From Artemia franciscana (lineage: Eukaryota > Arthropoda > Branchiopoda > Anostraca > Artemiidae), in the NCBI RefSeq assembly GCF_032884065.1, contig NC_088864.1, forward strand, positions 19,547,999 to 19,611,998: 64,000 bases of DNA. The letters are read 5' to 3'. Both the position numbers and the translations under genes were made by a program. Below the pieces are notes generated by a model. The model was given only the letters and a program-made list of their open reading frames with translations. It did no database searches and was not told the DNA's origin. This document shows positions 20,801-57,560 of the stretch, one piece after another (position 1 is the first letter of the stretch; each line of letters opens with the position of its first letter).

Positions 20801-21607
20801 AACAATAATGTTGTGAAAACCACCCGCTTCGCAAAAAAAGCAAACCCAAATTTTACGACGGTCAAAAACAGTAATGATATGAATTTCTTTGCTTCTGTGC
20901 TAAAGCAAGACTCGAAAAAAAAATCTTTGACAGTAAAAAGAAGTTTAAATATTATTTCAGCCATGTTGTAACAGCACAATCCTGAAATATTATTTCGACA
21001 GCCCAAAGAAGTAATGATTTTAAGTTTCCTCTTCTTTTTAATACGAAATGAAGATTTTCACCTCCCAGTTGGCTTTTGTGGTAATACTGGCAGATTCTCT
21101 TGATAAATCTAAATTTAATTGAATGACAATATGCGTCATCAGTAAAGTATAACAGAGACCACATAAGTTAACTGAAACGCTGTTCCTAACTTGTTTCAAA
21201 AAAAAAAAAAAACAGTCTTAACAATTAAAAACTTATTTATGACTCAAATATTAAAAACCATTTACAAAAATAACTTTTAAATGTTACAGTATCTCAACCT
21301 CAACCGGAGCGATTGGTCCCAACCCCAAACCTGCCACTTCGTTAGAGGGAGACACCTGGACCCGCCTGATTGCGACCAAAGAGCGTAGCTTACCTATTCA
21401 CTGGAGAGTAATCTCAGCACTGCCGTTCTGATTGGTAACTGCAATTCTCTCATTTTCTCACCATCACAACTGGTTATGTTACACAATTTTCGTAATTGTT
21501 AGGTAATCTAAGGCGAAATTTAAGCATTTGCGCATAAATATGGGGAACCAATCGTTTTTTGAAAGATATTAATTTGAACAAAGTTTGATTAACATATGTC
21601 TTCAGGA
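17895..21607. repeat. 3.5 kb direct tandem duplication, copy 2
   Basis: Second copy, about 3.7 kb. It starts within the foldback interior, carries the right foldback arm to 18276, and ends at TTAACATATGTCTTCAGGA (about 21607). It includes the two segments missing from copy 1. The segment holds AGACCGGGGGCGGATCCAAG at about 18820 (15244 in copy 1), which resembles the terminal sequence of some DNA transposons. No genes recognised. Confidence 0.9.
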
Positions 21608-21989
21608 TCAGTTTTCTTCTAATTCTTCCCACAGAATGTACCATTTTATTGAAAATATTTAACATTCCTTGATTGTGATGATGAATAAGGGGGAAGGGAG
21701 AGACTCTTCAAATTACATCCATAATACTGATCTCTCCGTAGAGTTCGTTTTAGAGCTATTTGCTTTCTAGTTTTTTTTACGATTTCCGTACATTCAATAA
21801 AAATAAATAGGACGTCCAAGAAGTTACATATCGTATAAAATTCTATTAGTTATTATGTTTCAGATTTGATCCAATATGGGTGAGAAACAAACAACGCAAG
21901 AAAGAGTTAAATCAGCTTTTATGTTAAAAAAAAGTGAAAACATATTATTGTGTAGCTCAAGGAATCAACTACGATGATTCTGAGCGATA

Positions 21990-22460
21990 ACAACTATAAG
22001 TATTATACTACAGCTTGTCAACTGATCAACCGCTTTTAAGAAACCGGCTCAGTTACTAAGCACGAAGGTTAACGAAACACAGCAGCTGACTAGAAAGCAT
22101 CCAACTCAGTCTCGGCAAAAGTTTCTAGAAGCTCTCTAAAATAATCAAAGAAAACAAGTCAGGGAGAAAACAATTAGCAAATCATTAGTGCACTGTATTC
22201 TCAAGACAAAGCATTTCTCCGTATGATGTGTCTCGTGCAGCCTCTAGATTGTGATGACACCTGCACACAATTAAAATTGTGCAAATGGTTGTGTGAACAC
22301 AAATTTTCCAAAACTATTCATTAATGAAACAATTTCTTATTTAAACTTGATTAAATCTGATTTAATGGTCAAGTTAACTGGCACCGTATACGTCAATGGT
22401 CAAAAGTACTTCATAAGAAGAATGGGGAGAAACACCATCAGATCAACTCTAAGATTGCCT
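21990..22460 (+). pseudogene. Mariner/IS630-type transposase remnant
   Basis: Short readable pieces in shifted frames resemble an insect-type transposase: ETGSVTKHE-like and a helix-turn-helix-like stretch (22030-22190), HCILKTKHFSPYDV, VQPLDCDDT and LCKWLCEH (22190-22300), then VYVNGQKY (22390-22410), where the family has a V-N-x-Q motif after the first catalytic Asp. Stops and frameshifts are frequent. The assignment is by motif resemblance only. Most of 22460-24800 carries nothing I can assign except G-runs at 23648 and 23977. Confidence 0.4.
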
Positions 22461-22537
22461 CCTGAGCTGGAATATATGAGAAAATAATTACTAGCCATTC
22501 CTTTCTCAGTAATAGTAATGTCACCAGCAAAGGTTAT

Positions 22538-22738
22538 TTATGATTTTGCTGACCTTCTTGTTTGACCAGCTTGAAGATGTCTCGGTAACTTAACAACAAA
22601 ACCTTTTTTTCTGCAAGATGAAGCATCACCACTCTGGTATTTGCGTGCATAGCTACTTAAACCAGACTTTCTGTGGAGGATGGATCGGAAAGTAATTTCC
22701 CGGAGAGTGGCAAGTTTGGTCACCCTTCTAGGCATCAT
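22538..22738 (-). pseudogene. Possible mariner helix-turn-helix fragment
   Basis: A 66-residue frame, RRVTKLATLREITFRSILHR followed by KSGLSSYARK, resembles the second helix-turn-helix of mariner transposases (a K-L-A...R-I-L...L-x-x-Y pattern). It lies opposite in strand to the remnant at 21990-22460, so it would be a separate insertion. The resemblance is weak and could be chance. Confidence 0.25.
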
Positions 22739-24879
22739 GTAGCCACATCATGATTAAATAGGTATATCAAGTGAAATAGAAATCGTAATTTCATAGGCGT
22801 CATAGTCCTCATTGGGCAGTTTATTCACTGGAAAGAGTTTTTCTGATTTTTATACCTATAACCAGGTGCGGCTCTAGCGTGCGTCAATTTGGCCAAAACC
22901 TAACAAAACATGCATTTATAAGGCAATAGAACTACTTCCTTGATCGAAAATTCTTATATGCAAGAAGCCCAACGTTCAATTTTGACAGATAGCAATTTTC
23001 CAACACAATTGCTATTGCTGCGTGGATTAAGCTTATGGTTGATTTACTTCTGTACCATAAACATTCAAGCGATTTTGATTAGGATTATTAATTACTTCAT
23101 TAACTAAAACGTGTAATCAAAGATTCATGGTTTTCAATAAAAAAAGGCATAACTAAAATATTACCATTTGCATATCAGCTGGTGTGACTAAAATGGTTCC
23201 TTTTATGTAACGATGGATTATATGTCCTAATCTGCAGGTATTAATAACTAAAAATTCAATTGATAGGCAACTTGCGTTTTGCTGTACTCTCCCATCTTGG
23301 AAAGATTTTGGAGGACGTCCTTTGTGGCTGCCTAATTTTTCTTAGTTGTCACAAAAGCGACCGTGATTACCGATTGTCATCCTACAGCCTTCATTTGGAA
23401 ATATGCAATATAATTTCTCTGCTTTTCGTGATTACGATAAAAAGTCAACTCTCAGGCTAATGCTTTGGTCAAGTAGAATTTACTTTTGAGCGAAACAAAA
23501 ATTCTAAATTCTAACTGAAATTAACACGTAAGGGGAATCTTAAAGGAGCAATTGGGTATCTTAATTAGAGCTAGGTATTGGGAAACTACCGACATTTAAT
23601 ACAACTACATTTAGGCAAATACATTGGAATTTGTCTTACTCGGAACAGAGGGGGGGGGGGTAAAAAAAATATTATACAAGCTTCACAGGCAAAACCAAAA
23701 AGTGCTGAAACCTCGGAGAAGGTCGAGGCCCATGGCTGGCATCACTCACCGGAAATGTCTTAACCGATTCGTCATATAAAGAGAAAGGGATACTTTTTTT
23801 AGTCATTAAATTGGCTAATGTACTGAAAAATATTCGAAATTTCAATTTGCCAGATTACCTGTCTTCCATTTAATAGGTTTAAAAAAAGAAGGTAAAGAAT
23901 GCTACATCGGACTTTACAGTCCCTACCGGCGGTGCTGATCTCCGTTTCCTGGGCCCTCAGCCATGAATTGCAATGGGGGGGGGGGGGGGCATCCATCCTG
24001 TGCTTTCGCACCCCCTTCCTGTTTACCTTTCTCTACGTACCCATTTAGAGTTGGGTCGACTCTGACTGAGCTTACATAGTTGTGCCACTGACCCCCGTCC
24101 CAAACCAAATAATTGATAAGCAAAAAAGCTTACTGCAAATTGAAGTAAAATTTGGAATTATATAACTGAACCTCTTTTTAACCCATCCCAGAAAACAAGC
24201 CCTCATCCCCCCAAAAATATCAAAACGAATAACGACATCTTTATGCAAATATGATCGCTTGTTTCCACAGAATTTTCAGTTTCTTTTTTTGATTTTGTTC
24301 CAATACTTAAGTTTTACCTATGGCATGAAGGGAGGGCTTATATGAATGTAAGGGGGACACTCAAAAGTTTTGCATATTTTACTCTTGTTTATCACAAAGA
24401 GTATAAGAAAAAGCTATCTTTGAATAATTATTTCCTATCAGGGAATTATACTCAATTTGTATTCGACCTATGTCATTTTATTAAATACTATTAATATAAT
24501 TCAAATAGGCTGAAGTTAAATATAATCAACTTCACATTAATTTTGACACTACCATAAATACAACATAATTTTCAAAGGTTGAAAAGATTTATTTTCAGAT
24601 TAAACAACTTAAATTGGTAGACACAAAAAGCGCTTTTCTACACACCCCTGGTTTTACACAGCTGCGTTTTTTATGACACAAGACTGTTATACCCTGTTGT
24701 TGTAAACTGCTGTATTCTATTGTATCCAATGACACACATTGGATGCAACAGAAACGTAGATTTGTTGATACCAAATCCATTCGCTATATGCGTTAATACA
24801 CAGAGAGTCAAACTTTAACATGGAATGGGATAGAAAGCCATTTTGGATTCTTCCATTATGAGTACACCACTATTATGTA

Positions 24880-25150
24880 AGACGAATAGCAAGCATATAA
24901 AGGGAACAACAAACTTGGGTACGAATAGTAAACCATAGATGCAACTTCATCGATGTTCAATTTGTTGCACACCCAATTGAAAGTATTTGGCGTCTAGCAA
25001 AACAGCGTAATGACCAATAATGCGAGGCCAGACGTACATTCTCTGACTCGGTATTGTGTAAATTTTGTATGAATTTTTGTGGAAAGGGAGACACGAAGGA
25101 AAGAATCTGTTTGAGGAAATACTGAGCAATATCACCGTTCATGGGCCTAC
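24880..25150 (+). pseudogene. Merlin / ISXO2-like transposase C-terminal remnant
   Basis: Reads RIVNHRCNFIDVQFV, then HPIESIWRLAKQRN (24921-25014), and in a shifted frame LYEFLWKGRHEGKNLFEEI (25065-25130). This order (VNHS-x-NFVD, H-x-x-x-IE-x-x-W, then EFxWR) is the C-terminal half of DDE transposases of the Merlin superfamily. The Glu in PIES would be the third catalytic residue. A frameshift separates the two parts, and the N-terminal half is not visible. Confidence 0.55.
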
Positions 25151-25506
25151 TCACACCGAATTAAGAAGCTAACTAACTTGAATATTTGTTATACGTACAA
25201 CGGAAATGCTGTAATGAGAGGTATTTAGCAGTCGTATAACGGAAATCGTCCGCCATTTTTTATGAAACTGTTTTTCGAAGACTAATTTAAATATTTTGAA
25301 GACTGAGTTGTCGTGACACCAGCTTATTGCTAAGACAAATATAACTAACAGAAAACACCAAAACAGAAAACTTAGCACGATAGTACAGTTGTGTGGAAAG
25401 GGGCGTGAATTCGGTGATATCTGGCTCGTCGTTTGAACATTTTTAAGATGACAACAGTCCACGAAATACTCTGTATTCAACTAAAAGTTATAGGCTTATG
25501 CATAAA

Positions 25507-25512
25507 TTTAAT
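25507..25512 (-). promoter_or_regulatory. Possible polyadenylation signal of RCAN
   Basis: ATTAAA on the minus strand, about 165 bases after the stop codon. It is the common variant of AATAAA. The region is AT-rich, so the match alone is weak. Confidence 0.3.
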
Positions 25513-25675
25513 AATGACAGGATGTGATCGTTCAATAGCAGTCACCTCCAAATGTTTAAACAGAATTCCATGAAACAAAACTCATAAACTAAAATCAAGA
25601 AACTGAACTTCTGTTCCGAAGATAACTATTTGCGTAGGATATATCAAAAGTGCGAGATCACAATTGGGTCAATAT

Positions 25676-49241
<23,566 letters not shown>

Positions 49242-50230
49242 TTGGAAATAACAAACTTTATTAACTTAGCAAATTTCTATCTTTATACGGTCTGACCATG
49301 CTGCCATATAAGACTATCGAACTGAAGCAAATGAGTCGGCTGACAGCATTATTTTTTCTAGGCGGAATATTGTTGAACAGCAAGCTATCATAGACGGCCT
49401 TCGAATATTACAACATCTGTGAATGGCTGTCCAGTTGAAGCCCACCCTTCTTCTGGTAAGGTGACTCATTTCAATCAAGATGAGGCCCAAGATTACTCGG
49501 CTAAATTGATTAACGATAAATATTAAAATTTCGAGCTCAAGTAAATTCTATTCCAGCAAGTTATATTGTCACATTAAGTGTTTAGTGGGAAACAAAGGTG
49601 TTGGCACAAGCTGGAAAACATAGCCGGTAAGATCAAGTAGAAAATCTTAAAAGAGAAGAGCTCACTTTAGTTCAGTTATGCACTGTCATATGAATATAAA
49701 TTAATCTCTAAGACGCATTTTCTTCAAGCTCTCTATTTAGATTTTAGCTTTTAGAAAATTGTGGCCCTTTGTATGCAGATTTATGATAATTTGCCATAAA
49801 ATTATGGAAGAATAGGTTTAAAAGACTTCTTATTATATAATAATAGACAAATAATCATTTGCCCGTTTTAATAGTAGGCAGAACTATAACCTTAAAAAGA
49901 AGCTCTTAATCAAAATTACAGCTTTCAATGAAATTTACCTAAAACCTGAAATATATACTTCGATATATTTGTCGTCATTTTATTTCGGGAATCTGTGTGT
50001 CTGATAAGTGCATTTTGATCATATTAACGTTTGTTCTCTTTTATCTTGTATTGATAAGTCGTATAACTTTGCGCATGCATTATCAGGGGTGTAGGGTAGG
50101 CTGAAAAACCAACCTATTTTTGGGCGGTGCCGAAAGTATTCATCACCCCTCCTCCCCTAGATCGTGTTCCATTCGAATATTCAGTCTTATCCCCACGCAT
50201 TCCCAATACAGAGTAATATACATCAGAAAT
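49242..50230. other. 5' flank of RCAN, unassigned
   Basis: AT-rich sequence that should contain the 5' UTR or promoter of RCAN if exon 1 is the first exon. No TATA box or CpG-rich block stands out. No other feature recognised. Confidence 0.35.
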
Positions 50231-53200
50231 CCATCGTTTGAAACAATCCACTGTTAATGCTTCACTGATTACCCATGATTATTCAGATAAAAGGTATAGT
50301 CTCCTCTCTTTAATAGAAGAAAATCTTAATAATGAGCAAAACTTTACCCACGGCTCTCTCAATTTCCCCCTAACTTTTGAAAGTGAACCTCTTCCCTTAC
50401 CACTTAAAACTGGTTTAGTAGTCTCTTGGTCCAGAGTGGTAAGTTTGAGCCTTACGACAAACCTTCCTACAATACCCCGAATGATAATTTTCCTATTTTA
50501 ATGTATGTTCTCCCTACTCCCAGCATTAATTTTAATGCTTACACCCTGCCAAAGTTGCCTAAAAAAACTCTTTTTAGAAGAAATCTGTTGTTAAAGAGTT
50601 TGATATAAAACGTTATCATTTCCTTGTGTTCCTCCTTACGAACGCCAAAAGTTCGAATTTCGAAAAATTATCTGGGTTAGAAGCAACAGCAAAATTGAAC
50701 TCTATTGATATAATTGCAGTTACTGAAGTCCAGGCACAAAACCCAGATTTCCTTAAAATGACTAGTTTTCAGGAGTATATAAAGCTAAACCCGGTTGACC
50801 ATCACTGGAGAAAACAGGAGGAGGATTGACGGTTTTTGAGAAGGATTGATTATCTTCTACTTCGGTCCATGTGCCAGGACTAAGAGATTCCGATGAGATC
50901 ATTGGGGTATCAACTAAGCCCAAATGCCTACTGCGGCCTTACACTAATTTAATAATTTGCTCGTTTATTATTCACTCTGACAGAATGCTTAATCTCGTCG
51001 TAATTTTCATGACAGGTTGCAAGCAAGTCTTGACTTTGTGACGACAAAGTATCCAAATGCCGTTAATTTTATAGCAGGAGACACAAACTAACCAAGTCTT
51101 AATTATCTGTGTAAAGATCAGAAGCTTAAGCAAATTTTTGATTTCCCTACTACTTAAGGTGGAACCAGTTTGGATGTTATTTGCACCAGCCTTAAAAATA
51201 TTTTACAATATTCCAACTACCCTTCTCCCCCTCGATAGTAGCTATCATTTCATGATATTTTTGAAACCGGTACTAGTTTTTAAAATAGATTACTCAGGTT
51301 CTGGATTTTTTTACCGCCAATAACAAGTCAATGTCTTTTTGATTTTGGACCTTGGATTACGTCTTAGAGTTGAAATGATGTTTTGTCGTGTGTAAATCTG
51401 AATCCAAAGGCTATTTTATTTAAAAAAAATTAATTACAAATTACCAAAACTGTTTCCTAGAGGTTACCAAGAAGGTATAGTCCTCAGATAAACCTTACAT
51501 TAATAAAAAAAACAAAAGGACTAATCCATTTGAAACTAAAACTTTTTTACCTCAGAAAAAAGAGGATGCCTTAGCCCTCCGGAAACAAATAAAGGAAGAA
51601 ATACGCCATGGTCAGTCTCGTTATGGTAAGAATAAAATAAATTAGTTAAAATAGAGCAAACCTGAGCAATAGTTTAATAAGTCAAACGAAATAGGGGATC
51701 GCTCTTGCAAGAAACTTAATTTTCTTCTGGATTAACAGCCCGAACAGACAGCCAATGAGCTTAATAAACACCTAGCTAGCATTTTATGAACTTTCCCCCT
51801 TTTCTCAATCCCTGAGATTCCAAAAGATAAAATCCTGGAAATTTCAGAGAAACAAATAATAGAAAAAATACAGAAACTGAAAAAAAATGGTATCTGTCCC
51901 ATTGATACCCCTATTGATCTAATAATTGCCTTCCTAAACTATTAACACCCCTTGTTAGTATTTTTAATGATATTAGTAATTCTGGATGTTAATCGTTGTG
52001 CTGGAAGCTAGGCTAAGTTACTCCAATCCAAAAGAAGGGAGACCTGAACGATTTTAATGGAGTACAACCAATCACCTTAACCCCAATGTTTTCAAAAATG
52101 TGCGAGGGTTTCTTATCTAAATGTTTAAACATACATATTCTTGAAATTATTATCTTGCAACAATTTGAAACCTCGAAAGAGACATCTTCTTCTCACTACC
52201 TTGCTAGTCTTCTTGACACTGTTCTTAAAAACCTTGAAAATCCTGATACTTTGTTGGATCTTTTATTAATTGATCAAAGCGTTCGACCTAATTGACCCCA
52301 GTATCCTTGTAAATAAACTGCTGACGGAGTTTCAAGTGAGTCTTTTTCTAATTAAAATTGTTGCCCCCTTTTTAACAAATCGTTTTCAAGTGCTTAAATA
52401 TTAAAATGTTTATTTCGATCCACTTCTATCTTTCGCTGAGTCCTCCAGGGGACTATGATGGGTCCCATTTTATTCCTTATAATGGTTAATAGGCTCATGA
52501 CTTGAACACACTAAGTGATGGAAGTATGTGGACGACCTATCTGCACTTGAGGTTTGCCAACGAAATATTAAAAGCTCAATTATGACAAAAATTGACGATA
52601 TCACTCAGGAGGCTTCTTTGTCGAAGATGAAATTTAACGCTAATAAATCGTTAGCTATGATATTTAATTTTTTTTAACCACCCCCCTATTTCACAAACCC
52701 CAGTCCTCCCAAAATCTCTGTCACATACATTAAACTACTTGGGGTGACAATTATTACAAACTTGAAATGGCACGCCCATGTTCAAAACATCCCCAAACGA
52801 GCTTCCGCTTCTTTTTTCTTCTAAAACTTTTGATGAAATTTTCTTGCACCCCTAAGGACCTTATGCAACTTTATTGTTCTTTTATTCGGACAAAACTCGA
52901 GTTTGCTTGTCCAGTGTGGCATTTCGGTCTTTCTTCAGAGCAAATACCACAAAATTTGGTTCAATTGATGATGGTAAATTTTCGATTTTTGAAAGCTCTT
53001 AGATATCGATAAAAAGCTATGCGGTAGTATAGCTGAAATCATGTGTCTTTCATCTTAATAGTTTCCAATTGAATTGGAAGTTACATCACTCCCCTCTGTG
53101 CCGTGTCTGCTTCTCAACCGATGAAACTATCCAACACTTCTTATTTGATTGTCAGCCACTAAGCGTGGAGATTATTTCCCTTAAGTGCCTCTGCTAAATG

Positions 53201-53290
53201 GCTGATATATCAAATACCTATACTGCAATCCCGAATTCTAACCTGCCTTGGCACTTTGATAGAAACATCTTTAAGGCATCTATTGACATC
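50230..53290 (+). mobile_element. LINE remnant (L2/I-like), endonuclease to C-terminus
   Basis: A decayed non-LTR element. The endonuclease start reads FLLTNAKSSNFEKL and LNSIDIIAVTEVQ (50626-50760). Reverse transcriptase pieces are TPMFSKMCEGFLSKCLN-like and LQQFETSKETSSSHYLASLL (52080-52215), LLIDQSV...FDL-like at motif A, and a displaced Asp-Asp box near 52530. KDLMQLYCSFIRTKLEFACP (52855-52915) is the post-palm region. Near the end LHHSPLCRVCFSTDETIQHF (53080-53140) carries the C-x-x-C...H...C ending of some LINE proteins. Stops are frequent throughout. Confidence 0.7.
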
Positions 53291-54000
53291 TCAAAGACGA
53301 GAAAAATAGATTAGTGATAATGCACAATCAAAACAAAGAAAAAGGTTTTTTTTATCATTTGTTTTGGAGTGTGCATAAAGGTTGGGAATGAATGGGAAGG
53401 ACGGCATTGGTAACGGCCAGTCAATAGGCCTTAAATTGCTGGGGATAGGTAGCTCTAGCACCTGCACGTACCACAACCCATTTATAGTCTTAGGACTTTA
53501 ATTGGGATTATTGGTTATCAATTGACAGGAAGACTTCTTTATATCCAAGGCTCGGCTACACATGAGGATGAGGGATCTCTGACTATTTGAAGATACTCTT
53601 TGGGGAGTCGAAAGGGTGAAAGAACTAATAGGTAGCTCATATACCCTGCATACAAAATCTTGAATACGAAAGGATCACAATTTAAATTTATCATTATTTA
53701 TGGCTGTTTCAAACCAAAATGTAAGAATTACGCTCACGGTTTTATATAGCCAATCTTTCAGACTAAATTACTTTTCCTTTAGACCACAGTGACTAAAAAC
53801 TCTTTAAAAACCCTTTTCTTTTTTTTAATGTCGCTACTTCCGGCACTTGGCAGTTAGTTTAAAAATTTTCAACATGACACATAAGACGATGATTTTTTAG
53901 TTATCGCGTCACCACCACTTGATTCCGAGCATAATGAAAATGCCGAAAGAAAAATAAGCAGTTGATACGTCAGATACTAGAAAACAATAATAAATACAAA
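53290..54000. other. Unassigned stretch
   Basis: About 0.7 kb between the LINE and the PIF/Harbinger remnant. A 61-residue minus-strand frame at 53291-53476 has no recognised motif. Nothing else seen. Confidence 0.4.
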
Positions 54001-54015
54001 ATAGGGTAGTTAAAC

Positions 54016-54830
54016 TTGCTTGATAAGCTTCTCCTAACTGGCGATGATGAAGAACTCATGAATTTTACACGCTTTACTAGAAATAAATTTTCTGATTTGC
54101 CAAGTAAAGTTCGAGTAAAAATTACAAAGAAAAATACAAATTATAGAAAAGCCATATCCCCTGAGACTTGCCTAGCCTTGACTTTGTGTTTAGCAACAGG
54201 AAACAGCCTGACAATTTTGACATTCTTTCTCCCAATTTGCTTGTTACCCCATCTGAGGAAGACTTGAAAGTTACTGCAGCACAGACCTTTACCCGACGAA
54301 AAACGGCAGTGCTTTACCCAACGCTGATCTTTACCCGACGGATGGTACACACTTCAGGCTTCAATTCCCTTACAGTTTTTAATCACAGTTTTGTAACTAT
54401 AAGAACTATTTTAGTGTTATTTTACTTGCAACTTGTGATTTGAACTACAAATTTTGTTATGTGGCATTGGTGCCTATAGATCCGCTAGTGATGGTGGTGT
54501 CTTTCATCGGTCTGAATTTGAGAAGCGCATCAATAGATGAGATACCATGCTTCCTCCATCCAAAAAAACTCTTTGGAACTAACACCATGTTTCCACATTT
54601 TTTCTAATGGGACGAAGCCTTTCCGCTCATGGACTGCATAATAAACCCCCTTCCTATTAGAAACCTTGCTGAACTCCAAACGATATGCAATTATGAAGTC
54701 TCCTCAATTTGCAGGTTAATTGAGAACACTTTCGGTATTTTTGTGCAAAGTTTCAGACTTTTTAGATCACAAATAATCATGCAGCCCGGGACATTTCTGA
54801 CAATCGTAGAATGTGCACTTTGACCTTACA
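54016..54830 (+). pseudogene. PIF/Harbinger transposase remnant
   Basis: The first block reads RVKITKKNTNYRKAISPE followed by LALTLCLATGNSL (54110-54215), the conserved N-terminal part of Harbinger/HARBI1-type transposases. After a gap come YRSASDGGVFHRSEF (54476-54520), FFLMGRSLS/DEAFPL-like pieces, IENTFGIFVQSFRLFRSQII and MQPGTFLTIVECAL (54720-54820), the catalytic C-terminal half. Relatives have the second catalytic Asp in the DEAFPL-like block and the third acidic residue in R-x-x-I-E-N. Frameshifts separate the parts and the middle is missing. Confidence 0.75.
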
Positions 54831-54849
54831 ATTACATTATTACTTTATG

Positions 54850-57240
54850 TTGTACCCCAATCACTTAAGCAGAGTTTATTTCAAATGCTTGATTACAGAA
54901 TTTAGGTCGCACATCAAGTAATTTATGCTTTGAAAAAATCCAGAAATTTTGGAGAAATATTTGCCAACTACTTCTTGCCTACAGAAAGAAATGTTATTTG
55001 GCAGAGAGATCATGCACTTTAAGGTTCCTTCTAAAGCACCCACCTTTTTATCTTTTTTTTCATAAAAAGTGTAATTTGTTAGAAAATAATTTTAATGAAA
55101 TTCTTGTCAATGTCCATGCTTTCTGTAGTATCTTTTATTATCATTCTGAACTCAAAAGCAAATTCTCACCTTAAGTATTTTGAATCTCACTTCTTAATTC
55201 TCTCCAATCTCAATGACCAATCCTAAAAATAACCCTAAAACTAATGTTCCTAATTCGCTCCTATCTTATTTTTTTAATTCTACAAACTTTTCTAAAAAAA
55301 ATACTTTCAACGTTTCTCATAATTTTTTTATTTAACCATTCTTTTAATTCATTTAATTAAATTAGATAAAACACTAAAACATAATCAAACCTTGATTATC
55401 ATAATAAGAAGTAACTAGTTAAATCACTTGATTAGTCAAAAGATGCAGACTTATTAGTGTGTCATTGGTTGGACACTATTAGTGCGTTATTAGGCATATT
55501 TTCGACTAATTTAATTTATTACTCAAACTCGTTTAATGAAACTAGTTTAGTCATTATCTTAATAAAAATTTACTCTGAATTATGTTACTGCTTTTTTGTT
55601 GACGTAAAGTTGAGCAAATTTCAACTCTGTTTCATGCGTAATTTTCTTTAGTTTGACCGCAAGCTCCATAGCAATCTGTAAGATGGCCGGTCTGATCCAC
55701 TGAGATCCTTTTCCTGAAAAACTGATATCCCGTTCTTGGAAACTTAGTGCATAGGTCTCAATAGGGGCAGGATCCAGCCCGTTGGTATACCCTGTTGGGG
55801 GGGGGGGGTGGAAGTTCTTCTCCAGAAGGATCGAAGTCGAAATTCAAATACAACGATGCTTACTTTTATTTTATTTTGAGCTATGCTTTGTGTCATAGTT
55901 GTATAGGAGAGAAAGGTTGTACCAATTTTGTTTTATCTGCTTAGTACTTATCATAAGCAAGGCTTACAAATCATGTTAGGCCTAGAATCTATTTTCTATG
56001 TAGTTCCAACTATTAGTCAATTTATTGCATTTCATAAAGCGGACAGTATCATTGACTGATGTTTTGATTCAGGAAATTTTCTGATGGAAATCATGGGTAA
56101 TTTCCTGGTTAAAGAGAAAGAAGTATATTCTGTCAAATACCTTAGTCGCACAACAAAGTTATTAAAGCTCTATAGAAATGGAGTTTTGACAGGAATTTCG
56201 GACTTCTTGAGTAGGATTTTTTAGGATTCCTTAGGTTCCTGGCAAGATTTTTAAAGAGAAACAAGTGGAAGCACTGGATTTCACTTCAACTTGCTTTGAC
56301 AAAGTAAATAGAAATCGAAATTTTTTAACATTCTTGCTGTTAAACGAATGTAATAAAAAGATTCGGCCAGTCTGCACGCTGAAAAATTCTAGCCAAGATA
56401 CAAAATAATTAAATCAAGGTTTGTAGGGGGATCGCCCCCTTCGTCCCCCTTGGATCCACCACTGGATCTCGAGGAGACTCTTTACCGAAGTAACCTAGGT
56501 AGTAAAGCACTGAGCTAGGATATAAAGTTTTACTTTTTTTCAATTTTTCAGTTGCAGAACTTTGTAACATAGACTATTACAGAGATAACTAGGCTGGTGG
56601 GTCTAGTTGTAATCTAGTCTAAAAAGCTATTAAGTAGTCACCTACCTGTGCTACCATACAAAATACAGGCTAGCATAATTATTCTTTGGAGCTGGGTTAG
56701 GTGATGTATCACCTTTGAAAAGTTTGGTAGCTTGGAACAAATGGGACTATCAAAATCCTTTTCGCTAATGTGTCAAATTATTTAATGTCTTAATCCTCAA
56801 AATAGTATAGGATCTTTCAGTGTGATTTTGTTCTATTAGTACTGATTTAGATTTTGGTTAAAAAAAATTGGAATATTCTTCAGAGAAAGAACAAAGAAGA
56901 GGATTCCGTGCATTTCGTATTAGAACTTTCCAAGCATAATTTACTCTCGTTAATTTTTTTTTACATTTTAATGAACTCCACAATTGTTTGCTGATTTTAC
57001 TGACTAGACCTACTTCTAAAAATTGCTAAATGTATATACTCATTGCGGATTTTTCACTTGCAATGGAGCTCCACTTTAATGGAAGTTCAACTTTGACCGA
57101 ATATACTTCTAATTACCTAATGCAGTTTTTTTTTCTCCTGTGTCCTTGTACCTGTCAGAGTACACTCTGCACTCCTAAGTAGCCTATTTTATCTAGATAC
57201 GAAGTAAAGCTGGCATGACTTTTAACATAGTTGACACTGA
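54850..57240. other. Mostly unassigned, with a DNA-transposon-like terminus
   Basis: AT-rich sequence without protein motifs. At 56425-56463 the minus strand starts CAGTGGTGGATCCAAGGGGG and continues ACGAAGGGGGCGATC, a terminal sequence style I know from arthropod DNA transposons. It would be the right end of an element extending leftwards; no matching left end was found. A G-run lies at 55797-55808. Confidence 0.35.
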
Positions 57241-57419
57241 GTCCTAAACTAACGATGGTGAAGATGCAGCTAGTGCAATGGAAATAGATAGCAAAGAAGA
57301 TAGGAGAAGAAGAAGAGAATCAACGTCAGCTAAGAAAAAGTATGCCCGATCGAGGTCCAAGTTTCAGTCTAGTTGGCTGAGAATGCCTGAGTTTATAGGC
57401 AAGAGATAAAGCCAGTAAC

Positions 57420-57560
57420 GAAAAGGGATTTTGTATATACTGTAAAAAGAGCTTTATTCGTGGAAACACTGAGCTTGGTAAACATGCAAAATCTGCAAAG
57501 CATCAGGAACTAGTGAGGAGTATAGACTCTGCGAAAAAACCACTGTCCCTTTCAATCATG
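57420..57560 (+). pseudogene. BED-like zinc finger of the hAT transposase
   Basis: GFCIYCKKSF followed by LGKHAKSAKHQEL gives a C-x2-C...H-x5-H pattern, the DNA-binding finger of hAT proteins. It is open to about 57660 (VFLVENDWAFSLIEKLVPL) but is preceded and followed by stops. Confidence 0.6.
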
